Below, in pieces: positions 1 through 5,609 of a stretch of 5,609 nucleotides of DNA (its first letter is position 1; every line of letters starts with the position of its first letter). Under the pieces are notes generated by a model that was not told the origin of the DNA, did not search any database, and saw only the letters and a program-made list of their open reading frames with translations. The DNA comes from Bacteroidia bacterium (GTDB lineage: Bacteria > Bacteroidota > Bacteroidia > Bacteroidales > GCA-2748055). Both the position numbers and the translations under genes were made by a program. The stretch is taken from NCBI GenBank assembly GCA_004525825.1, contig SPBY01000240.1, forward strand, positions 1 to 5,609. Reading direction: 5' to 3'.

Positions 1-702
1 GACCCAGTCGGCTCCGGGTTCATACTCCAGGAGTTGCTTGTACAGAAGGCAGGCAAGCTCCTTTTGGTCCGTTTCCTTATAAACATTGGCCAGCATTAGC
101 ACTGTGTTCATATAGATCCAGTTGTGTTCGGTTTTCAGGGAACTGGCCTCCAGGAGTTCCACTGCCTTCTCGTAATGTGGAACGGATTCACTCACTGATC
201 CTCCCAGGAACCTGGGGGTATAGAACAGTCTGTTGCCCATTTCCACATTGCAGTTGAAACAGGTATCGGCCGATTCAAAAGCCGTTTCTATGTACTTCAA
301 TGCCCGGGGACCCAGGTATAGGGAGGAGAATTTGCTAAGGACAATTCTGTATCCAAGGAGAGCGCCATGCAGAGCCATCACATCGTGCCTGTCATTCAGA
401 ATTTCTCCAAGTTCCTCAACTCTCTTTTCTGCTTCATGGAGCTCCTTTTTGGCTTCCTTATCTTCCTCCATGCTTATGAGATACCCGATATACCCATACC
501 AGGCAAAGCTGAGATCGTAGAGGAGAACAACATCCCTGGTCATTTCATACTTCTGACACATCTCTTCAATGATGCCCCTCCAGAGATGCATTTCGTCTTT
601 TATATAGGAGTGGTAGAGCCTTCGGTTGTAGTCATCCGAAACCTGACCCCCGGCAAAGTTGATGGCAGTGAAACACAGGACGATGACAAGGATTTTTCTC
701 AT
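1..702 (-). CDS. Exported TPR-like protein, partial (C-terminus off left edge)
   Basis: Reading the minus strand from ATG at 702, the frame stays open for 234 codons to the window edge, so the C-terminus is missing. The N-terminus is a typical Sec signal peptide: MRK, a hydrophobic core at about residues 4-17, and probable cleavage after GGQ at residue 20. The mature part is mainly amphipathic helix, with a charged Glu/Lys-rich stretch at about 79-101. A segment at about 156-187 (MGNRLFYTPRFLGG, then HYEKAVELLE) and one at about 194-230 (NWIYMNTVLMLANVYKE, then LLYKQLLEYEPG) match the helix-turn-helix style of tetratricopeptide repeats. The layout resembles Bacteroidota exported TPR proteins with a conserved 'TP..fGG' element followed by a repeat; that comparison is from memory. 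A role as a periplasmic protein-protein interaction scaffold is inferred and the partner is unknown. It is divergent from the hydrolase gene at 833. No clear ribosome binding site is visible. A 178-codon plus-strand frame over 367-903 is its antisense shadow. Confidence 0.85.
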   Translation of the reverse strand, partial: MRKILVIVLCFTAINFAGGQVSDDYNRRLYHSYIKDEMHLWRGIIEEMCQKYEMTRDVVLLYDLSFAWYGYIGYLISMEEDKEAKKELHEAEKRVEELGEILNDRHDVMALHGALLGYRIVLSKFSSLYLGPRALKYIETAFESADTCFNCNVEMGNRLFYTPRFLGGSVSESVPHYEKAVELLEASSLKTEHNWIYMNTVLMLANVYKETDQKELACLLYKQLLEYEPGADWV

Positions 703-832
703 AATGTTCCGGCCAATATAGATAAAACAAAACAATTTGTGCCATCCGGTGAGTATGAAGGAAAATCATTCCAGTTTGTAACATCGGGGCCAAACAATTG
801 TCTAATTTGGGAAACCAAGAAATACTCGACAG
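703..832. promoter_or_regulatory. Divergent intergenic region, probable back-to-back promoters
   Basis: This 130-bp A/T-leaning gap lies between the start codons of two divergent genes, so it must carry the promoters of both unless they are read from elsewhere. I could not find a convincing Bacteroidota promoter (TTTG, about 19 nt, TAnnTTTG) on either strand. The nearest -7 look-alikes, TAATTTGG on the plus strand and TATATTGG on the minus strand, are each a base short of consensus. Two similar motifs stand out: AAACAATTTGT at 730-740 and AAACAATTGT at 792-801. The second contains the palindrome ACAATTGT. They could be operator-like sites, but that is speculation. Confidence 0.35.
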
Positions 833-2326
833 ATGAAAATCACCTTCCTCTCCACCGTACTGATTGTGTTCACTCGTTTAGTTATGTGGTCCCAAGATAC
901 TGAATACGGAAAATTTACAGAAGCAGAGTGTCCCATTAAAATATCTGAAGAGCTGGCAGCAAGTGGTAAGTTCATCTTCGGATATATGACCGTACCTGAG
1001 TTCCATGGCAAATCGGGAAGCCGAGCCATTGAACTGGCTGTGGCGATTTTCAAATGCAAACAGGAGAAAGCAACAAAAGAACCCCTGATTGTAAACAGTG
1101 GTGGACCCGGAATGTCCAACCTGGAAGATTTTGTACCCACTTTTGATAGTCCGATGGGTAATTTTTTCCTGCAGGAAAGAGATGTGGTGATAATCGAGTT
1201 ACGGGGCCTTCAGCATTCCAGACCCAGCCTGCTTAGCCCTGAACTGGATAAACTACAGGTAGAACTTCTTGATCAGCATTTGAATGCGGAGGAATTAGTC
1301 TCTCAGTATTCGGAAGCCATCAGACATGCAAAAATGGAATATGATAAGCAGGGAATCAATCTGTCGGCTTATAATTACTGGGAAACTGCCAGCGATATTG
1401 CCTTGGTCATGGAAAAACTGGGTTACGAGAAGTTCTTTGCCTTCGGGAATTCTGCAGGAACCATCGTGGCTCAATACCTGCTTATGGAACATTCCGATCA
1501 CCTGGCTGGATTGGTCTTAAATGCGGTGGCCAATGTCCCACCGGGATTCAATAATATGATCGTTACCAGTGTGGATAAATTGGAATCCATTTTCAATGAG
1601 CTCCAGGAGAGTGAGGTTTACGCCCGGGCCTACCCGGACCTGAAGATGAGATTTCTGAAATCCTTGGTGGAACTGAATGAATCGCCTGATACCATCATGG
1701 TAAATTTCCAGGGACAGTATGAGGATTCGAAAGTTGTGTTGAACGGTGACCGCGTGGTGGATTGGCTCTTTTCCCAGATGTATTGGAACACCCAACTCCC
1801 CCTTTCCATGCATAAGATCGTTCACCGGGACTTTAGCGAACTGGTAGGAAATCCAGGCATCTTTTTACCGCTCCAAAACTTTAGCAATGGTTCGTTCTGG
1901 ACCATGTTGTTGAATGGCTGGCCCGATCCTACCGATGAACAACTTATAAAAGGCAGTGAGTGGGAACCCTTTGTAGAGGGAATGAGTACCATGGTGTTCT
2001 CCCAACCCTTTGTGATGCTGATCAGGGATATCCTGGATGTGAAATACCAAAGAGGTCATATCAAAACCATGCCCACTCACATTCCTACCCTGATGTTGAA
2101 TGGGGGAGAAGACCATGTATGCCTGGCCGATTCTACCCGTAAACTTGCTGAATCGTTCGACAATGCCTTCTGTTACATTTTCGAAGGGATTGCCCATTCA
2201 CCCATCGATGCCGGAGAGTGTGCCATCATGATGATGAAACAATTCCTGGACAACCCCAGTGCAGCTCCCGATGCCGCCTGCATGGAGGCCTTCATGAAGA
2301 AACACGAGTTTGTGCTGCCTGAATAA
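833..2326 (+). CDS. Secreted alpha/beta hydrolase, S33/TAP-like peptidase family
   Basis: A 497-residue protein with an N-terminal signal peptide, probably cut after WSQ at residue 21, which supports the ATG at 833. The body is an alpha/beta hydrolase of the proline iminopeptidase/tripeptidyl aminopeptidase type (MEROPS S33 style). NSGGPG at 88-93 forms the oxyanion-hole region. The nucleophile elbow GNSAG at 205-209 places the catalytic serine at 207. Asp427 in GGEDH and His455 in GIAHSP complete the triad. Residues of about 240-400 form the cap domain, and the last 90 residues match the TAP-like C-terminal domain, with Cys463 and Cys484 at the positions of the usual terminal cysteine pair. 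The length fits the family. The likely role is removal of N-terminal residues or short peptides from extracellular or periplasmic peptides, but esterase activity cannot be excluded and no substrate can be read from sequence. An oddity is that the usual D-x-R-G motif is ELRG (122-125) and the usual CPE is SPE (135-137). It is probably monocistronic: a hairpin follows 26 nt after the stop. Confidence 0.92.
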   Translation: MKITFLSTVLIVFTRLVMWSQDTEYGKFTEAECPIKISEELAASGKFIFGYMTVPEFHGKSGSRAIELAVAIFKCKQEKATKEPLIVNSGGPGMSNLEDFVPTFDSPMGNFFLQERDVVIIELRGLQHSRPSLLSPELDKLQVELLDQHLNAEELVSQYSEAIRHAKMEYDKQGINLSAYNYWETASDIALVMEKLGYEKFFAFGNSAGTIVAQYLLMEHSDHLAGLVLNAVANVPPGFNNMIVTSVDKLESIFNELQESEVYARAYPDLKMRFLKSLVELNESPDTIMVNFQGQYEDSKVVLNGDRVVDWLFSQMYWNTQLPLSMHKIVHRDFSELVGNPGIFLPLQNFSNGSFWTMLLNGWPDPTDEQLIKGSEWEPFVEGMSTMVFSQPFVMLIRDILDVKYQRGHIKTMPTHIPTLMLNGGEDHVCLADSTRKLAESFDNAFCYIFEGIAHSPIDAGECAIMMMKQFLDNPSAAPDAACMEAFMKKHEFVLPE

Positions 2327-2352
2327 TCCATGCCCAGGTCAGTGCAAAAGTA

Positions 2353-2381
2353 AGGAGGGTGTCTCAAAAGGGCACCCTCCT
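2353..2381 (+). terminator. Probable intrinsic terminator hairpin after the hydrolase gene
   Basis: AGGAGGGTGTCT at 2353-2364 pairs with GGGCACCCTCCT at 2370-2381 across a five-base CAAAA loop. That gives a 12-bp stem in which positions 10 and 12 are G-U wobbles and the outer nine pairs are perfect. It begins 26 nt after the hydrolase stop codon and lies before the next gene. The downstream tail (CTCAATTAT) is a poor U-tract, so termination may be partial or the element may be a transcript-stabilising hairpin. Similar GGGTGTCTCAAAA strings also occur at the ends of some insertion sequences, but no transposase or second copy is seen here. Confidence 0.65.
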
Positions 2382-2509
2382 CTCAATTATGCGAAATATC
2401 TGACACTCCATTTCCCCCAACCTACCATTGTAATGCATTCAGCCATGAAAAATTATTACTTTCAGGGCCGGTAAGCTTGGGACTAAGTGCATAATGAACG
2501 ATAATAGTT

Positions 2510-3760
2510 ATGAAAAGACGCTTTTTATTTAGTGCAGCTTTGTATGTATTGGCATGGACCGTGATAAGCGCCCAATCGGTCACTCAGTGGAGGGGTGAAA
2601 ACCGGAGTGGTTATTTCCCTTCTGAAAGACTGTTGAAAAAGTGGCCGGAAGGCGGACCTGAATTGCTGCTGCATGTAGATGGTCTGCCCAAAGCGCATTC
2701 ATCCGTTGTGGTTTATAATGACATTTTATATACCACCGGGATTTCTGATGAAGGTGAAGAGATTCTTACAGCCATCCATTCAGAAGGCACCATTCTTTGG
2801 AGCACTGTTTACGGCAAAGCCTGGGACAAAAGCTATCCTGAAGCCAGATGTACTCCCACCATCGAAGGGAACTATGCTTATATGATAAGTGGTGCGGGTG
2901 ACCTGGCCTGTGTGGATCTCAAAGATGGAAAACTCTGGTGGTCGCTGGATGGGTTTTCAAAATTTGAAGGTAAAACCGGAAACTGGGGAGTGGCCGAATC
3001 ACCTTTGATAGTTGACGACAAGATGATCTATACACCCTGCGGAGACCAGACTACCATGGTGGCGGTGGACAAAACCAATGGAGCTACCCTGTGGACCACC
3101 GAAAGCCTGCAGGACCAGAGCGCGTATGTTTCACCCTTGTTGATGGAACGAGGCGAGTATAAATTGATTGTTACAGTTACCGGCAATTATGTGATTTGTG
3201 TCAATGCTGCCGATGGTGAGATATTCTGGAAACTGGAATATACTTCCATCGATAAACCCCTGATGGGAGGGGATATCAACCCGGTAACTCCCCTTGCAAT
3301 TGGGAATGAGATATTTGTTACCAGCGGATACAACCACACAGGGCTCATGCTGAAGACGGCCGATGATTTCAGATCGGTGTCTGTCAAATGGAAATCGGAC
3401 GAACTGGATGTGCATCATGGAGGCGTTGTCGCTGTAAAAGGATACCTGTATGGTTCAAATTATACTTCCATACGCAAAGGAAACTGGCTATGTCTCGATT
3501 GGGAGACCGGTAAACTCATGTATGACCAGGAGTGGAACACCAAGGGCCAGATAATCACCTCAGATGGAATGCTGATCTGTTATGAGGAAAAGCGGGGCAA
3601 TATGGCCCTGGTGAAAGCCACTCCTGATGAGGTTAAAGTAATATCTGAGTTTACTATAGAATACGGAGAAGGCCCGCACTGGTCGCATCCCTCCATTTAC
3701 AAAGAAAAAATGTATTTACGCCACGGTAAATCCCTGCTGGTATATCAAGTGGGAGAGTAG
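2510..3760 (+). CDS. Exported PQQ-like (BamB-like) beta-propeller protein
   Basis: A 416-residue protein with a signal peptide (MKRR, hydrophobic core about 5-20, probable cut after SAQ at residue 22), so it is exported to the periplasm or beyond. The mature protein opens with QWRGENRSG, a start typical of PQQ-like propeller proteins of the 'WRG..R.G' type. It then shows repeated propeller blades with the motif hhhD..(D/N)G..hW: AIHSEGTILW (88-97), CVDLKDGKLWW (134-144), AVDKTNGATLW (185-195), CVNAADGEIFW (230-240) and CLDWETGKLMY (328-338). These are PF13360-type repeats. The PQQ-dependent dehydrogenases are much longer and carry catalytic Asp and Ca-binding residues. Nothing here shows that PQQ is bound, so a structural or scaffold role like BamB is as likely as an enzyme role. 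The spacing from the hydrolase (183 bp, with a hairpin) argues for a separate transcript. No partner genes identify its function. Confidence 0.9.
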   Translation: MKRRFLFSAALYVLAWTVISAQSVTQWRGENRSGYFPSERLLKKWPEGGPELLLHVDGLPKAHSSVVVYNDILYTTGISDEGEEILTAIHSEGTILWSTVYGKAWDKSYPEARCTPTIEGNYAYMISGAGDLACVDLKDGKLWWSLDGFSKFEGKTGNWGVAESPLIVDDKMIYTPCGDQTTMVAVDKTNGATLWTTESLQDQSAYVSPLLMERGEYKLIVTVTGNYVICVNAADGEIFWKLEYTSIDKPLMGGDINPVTPLAIGNEIFVTSGYNHTGLMLKTADDFRSVSVKWKSDELDVHHGGVVAVKGYLYGSNYTSIRKGNWLCLDWETGKLMYDQEWNTKGQIITSDGMLICYEEKRGNMALVKATPDEVKVISEFTIEYGEGPHWSHPSIYKEKMYLRHGKSLLVYQVGE

Positions 3761-3855
3761 AGCCCACAAAGATCAATAATGAAACTCATAAATATTTGTT
3801 AATTATCTTCTTTAATACGAACAAAATCTTTGTATCCGGAGTTAGTCTAATCTAA

Positions 3856-3993
3856 AGAGAAGTAGAACATAAATTTTTGCAGGCCGAAAGCCTGGAGGAA
3901 GCGAGTGGACTATTGCAGGGACATCCACACCTGGCATGGAATGCAGCCTGCGAGATTGAGGTTCATGAATCTATGCCTACACCAGGAAGTTAG
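3856..3993 (+). pseudogene. Remnant of a YCII/YciI-like gene, C-terminal part only
   Basis: An open frame follows the stop at 3853-3855 and ends at TAG 3991-3993, giving 45 codons without any usable ATG before codon 40. Its translation carries the C-terminal signature of YCII-related (DGPF/YciI-like) proteins: QAESLEEA near codons 9-16, then LLQGHPHLAW, then CEIEVHESMP, ending in PTPGS just before the stop. In intact family members this corresponds to 'aeSldEA..la..hPhl....iEV...mp'. Family members are usually about 100-130 residues, so the N-terminal half, including the DGPF segment, is gone. The upstream sequence 3761-3855 is AT-rich with stops in this frame and no homologous N-terminus. 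The remnant ends 23 bp before the membrane protein gene, so the lost gene may once have been first in that operon. Alternatively it is a very short non-ATG ORF (TTG at 3877), which I think unlikely. Confidence 0.7.
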
Positions 3994-4016
3994 AATCAGG
4001 TAAATAGAATTGTCTT

Positions 4017-4436
4017 ATGAGAACAGCCATGTTAATTGTACATTTCCTGGGCTTAGCAATGGGAATCGGAACCAGTTTTGCTTTCTTTTTTCTGGGAATA
4101 GCCGGGAAAAAAATGGAGAAAGAGGATAGATTGAAATTTGCACTGAATTCATTTGCCCTGAGCAGGATGGGACACATCGGATTGTCCATGCTGATCATTT
4201 CGGGTCTTTACCTGATCACTCCGTTCTGGGCCAGCCTTGCCTCCCGACCCCTGCTTATTGCAAAACTTATTCTGGTACTTACATTAATTGTAACGGTTTC
4301 CTTCGCCACAGTGTACGCGCAGCGGGCAAAGAAGGGGGATACCTTAACTAATCTGAAAAAGATTGCGGCTCTCGGCAAAGTGTCGCTGCTTTCAGGACTG
4401 GCCATTGTAGTGTTGGCAGTACTGATTTTTAAGTAG
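4017..4436 (+). CDS. Small four-helix integral membrane protein
   Basis: A 139-residue hydrophobic protein with four predicted membrane helices at about 5-28, 51-70, 77-101 and 117-138. A short charged loop KKMEKEDRLK (31-40) lies between helices 1 and 2, and basic loops at 102-115 flank the end of helix 3. A histidine in helix 1 (HFLG, His9), the motif RMGHIGLSMLIISGLY at 50-65 and the small-residue pattern recall the DUF2269/CopD-like four-helix membrane families. I cannot assign it to one of them with confidence, and no substrate or metal site is certain. ATG 4017 is taken as the start; ATG 4029 (residue 5) would also keep all four helices. The YCII remnant lies 23 bp upstream. The next gene starts 81 bp downstream with no clear terminator between, so read-through is possible. 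Confidence 0.8.
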   Translation: MRTAMLIVHFLGLAMGIGTSFAFFFLGIAGKKMEKEDRLKFALNSFALSRMGHIGLSMLIISGLYLITPFWASLASRPLLIAKLILVLTLIVTVSFATVYAQRAKKGDTLTNLKKIAALGKVSLLSGLAIVVLAVLIFK

Positions 4437-4471
4437 TGAGAAACCGGTAGGAGTGAATCAGGTGCTTGTTC

Positions 4472-4483
4472 TTCAAATTTGAA
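4472..4483. repeat. 12-bp perfect palindrome TTCAAATTTGAA
   Basis: A perfect 12-bp palindrome lies in the spacer between the membrane protein gene and the TPR-propeller gene, 34 bp before the latter's ATG. Its size and AT-rich core are compatible with a homodimer operator. No regulator is encoded nearby, so function is inferred only from symmetry and position. Confidence 0.4.
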
Positions 4484-4486
4484 CTA

Positions 4487-4509
4487 ATTTAGTATACCAG
4501 ATACTAAAT
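4487..4509. repeat. 9-bp inverted repeat with 5-nt loop before the TPR-propeller gene
   Basis: ATTTAGTAT at 4487-4495 and ATACTAAAT at 4501-4509 are perfect complements separated by ACCAG. CTA at 4484-4486 can extend the pairing with one bulged A. The repeat ends 8 nt before ATG 4518, where a ribosome binding site would sit. It is AT-rich with no U-tract, so an operator or a 5' leader hairpin that affects translation start is more likely than a terminator. Confidence 0.5.
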
Positions 4510-4517
4510 AGTTAGAA

Positions 4518-5609
4518 ATGATGAAGAAATCCCCGCCAATCAGAATTCTTGCATTTTCTTGTTTGTTGATCTTAATTTCAACTGTGATATTTTCTCAGGA
4601 TAGCAAACCGAATGCAGCCCTGATCCTGGAGAAGATTCTCAATGAACAAAGCATCGAAGAGGCACAACAGACCTTTGAAAAAATCTTAACCGATAGTACC
4701 CAATATGTACTTCTGGAAAACGAACTCAACGCTCTGGGATATCAATTAACCCGCCAGAGGAAGTTTGACGAGGCCATCGCCGTCTTTAAAATGAATGTTC
4801 AGGCCTTTCCTGGTTCATGGAATGTATATGATAGCCTGGGTGAAATACTGGCATGGACTGGCGATACAGAATCGGCCATCAAGAACTTTGAAAAGTCACT
4901 GGAGCTTAACCCCGAAAATGAGAATGCACTAAGGAATCTGAATCAGATTTACGGAGATATTTCTGATCATGAGATGGAAACAAAAGCGGAGTTTGAATTT
5001 GCTCACAGCACTTCTACAGGATTAATGGAACCCTTTTTTGGGGAGGAGCCCCCCGGGCTGACCCCCAAATTATTTGCACCGGGAATTATCTCCACCCATG
5101 GCCATTTTGAGTTTGCCTGTACATTTTCGCCTGACGGGAAAGAATTCTACTTTACCCGAAGAGCCGATGAGGGGGGTAGGAATGTGATCATGGTGAGTAA
5201 ATGGGAGGCGGACGGCTGGACAGCTCCAGACACAGCAGATTTTTCAAAGGAAGGCGGGGATCATGAACCCCATATTAGTCCGGATGGCAAAAATCTATAT
5301 TTTGGAACCACCAGAATCAAGCCTGGTGAAGATAGCCCAAGCTATGGAATCTGGATAATGCACAGAACCGAAACGGGCTGGAGCGAACCTGAGTTCGCGG
5401 CTGAAGGGATGTATGCCAGCTCGACCCTGGATGGCTCCATTTATGTGACCGACATTTCAGATCAAACGGAGGGAGGAATTATCAAACTTAGCAGAAAGGA
5501 AGATGGTTTCCAGGCGCCTGTTAGATTGGGAGGAGGAGTAAATACCCCGGAGAATGGCATTCATCCCTTTATTGCTCCAGATGAGCGATTTGTGCTTTTC
5601 GATTGTCAA
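4518..5609 (+). CDS. Exported TPR plus PD40 (TolB-type) beta-propeller protein, partial
   Basis: The frame is open from ATG 4518 for 364 codons to the window edge, so the C-terminus is missing. A second ATG at 4521 is an equally good start. The signal peptide has a basic start, a hydrophobic core at about 10-25 and a probable cut after FSQ at residue 27. Residues of about 68-98 (LNALGYQLTRQRKFDEAIAVF) and 102-135 (WNVYDSLGEILAWTG, then AIKNFEKSLELNP) are two tetratricopeptide repeats. After a linker, LFAPGIIS at 185-192 leads into a propeller with PD40/WD40-like blades: FSPDGKEFYFTR (203-214), ISPDGKNLYFGT (253-264), a degenerate STLDGSIYVTD (302-312) and IAPDERFVLFD (352-362). This TPR-PD40 arrangement is common in Bacteroidota exported proteins; some relatives carry C-terminal OmpA-like or peptidase domains, which cannot be checked here. 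A binding or scaffold role outside the inner membrane is inferred. No ribosome binding site is obvious, and a hairpin sits just before the start. Confidence 0.9.
   Translation, partial: MMKKSPPIRILAFSCLLILISTVIFSQDSKPNAALILEKILNEQSIEEAQQTFEKILTDSTQYVLLENELNALGYQLTRQRKFDEAIAVFKMNVQAFPGSWNVYDSLGEILAWTGDTESAIKNFEKSLELNPENENALRNLNQIYGDISDHEMETKAEFEFAHSTSTGLMEPFFGEEPPGLTPKLFAPGIISTHGHFEFACTFSPDGKEFYFTRRADEGGRNVIMVSKWEADGWTAPDTADFSKEGGDHEPHISPDGKNLYFGTTRIKPGEDSPSYGIWIMHRTETGWSEPEFAAEGMYASSTLDGSIYVTDISDQTEGGIIKLSRKEDGFQAPVRLGGGVNTPENGIHPFIAPDERFVLFDCQ

Noticed and set aside
367..903. 178-codon plus-strand open frame
   Set aside because: It is antisense to the minus-strand TPR gene, which has a clear signal peptide and a coherent TPR-like protein; the plus-strand translation shows no domain and overlaps the start of the hydrolase gene.
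802..1140. 112-codon minus-strand open frame
   Set aside because: It lies opposite the N-terminal part of the hydrolase, whose signal peptide and GGPG motif are in the plus-strand frame; its product has no recognisable features.
2448..2468. Resemblance of the YYFQG string in the micro-ORF to a viral protease site
   Set aside because: It is a chance match in a nine-codon frame with no sign of cloning-vector sequence around it.
2472..2479. TAAGCTTG as a -7 element for the propeller gene
   Set aside because: It differs by one base from TAnnTTTG and sits at a plausible distance from the start, but there is no TTG element at the required upstream spacing.
3795..3832. Possible promoter with TTTG at 3795 and AATCTTTG at 3825
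   Set aside because: The 26-nt spacing is longer than the usual range for the Bacteroidota TTTG/TAnnTTTG promoter and the first base of the -7 element does not match, so support is too weak.
3880..3894. CAGGC-CGAAA-GCCTG small hairpin
   Set aside because: It is only a 5-bp stem and falls inside the YCII coding remnant, where codon sequence explains it.

Overview
The window looks like a chromosomal stretch from a member of the Bacteroidota, probably a marine or sediment lineage. This is inferred from style, not from a marker gene. Four of the five protein genes start with a Sec signal peptide ending in the Gln-type cleavage context common in that phylum (GGQ, WSQ, SAQ, FSQ). Shine-Dalgarno sequences are weak or absent, base composition is moderate, and the gene families (TPR, PQQ-like propeller, TPR-PD40 propeller, secreted S33-type hydrolase) are frequent there.

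Layout from left to right. A minus-strand gene for an exported TPR-type protein covers 1-702 and runs off the left edge. A 130-bp divergent intergenic region separates it from a plus-strand gene at 833-2326, which encodes a secreted alpha/beta hydrolase of the tripeptidyl-aminopeptidase/proline-iminopeptidase type with a complete Ser-Asp-His triad. A GC-rich hairpin at 2353-2381 probably ends that transcript. The gene at 2510-3760 encodes an exported PQQ-like (BamB-like) beta-propeller protein. The gap 3761-4016 holds an AT-rich stretch and then about 45 codons that read as the C-terminal end of a YCII/YciI-like protein with no start and no N-terminal half, so a decayed gene remnant. Next come a small four-helix membrane protein (4017-4436), an 81-bp spacer with a 12-bp palindrome and a 9-bp inverted repeat, and a gene for an exported TPR plus PD40/TolB-type propeller protein that runs off the right edge (4518-5609).

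No shared pathway can be deduced. Most products are predicted to act in the periplasm, at the outer membrane or outside the cell, and two are propeller proteins likely to work as binding scaffolds. I see no mobile element, CRISPR array, RNA gene or recognisable defence or biosynthetic system. The most useful non-obvious observations are the YCII remnant and the dyad symmetries just upstream of the last gene.
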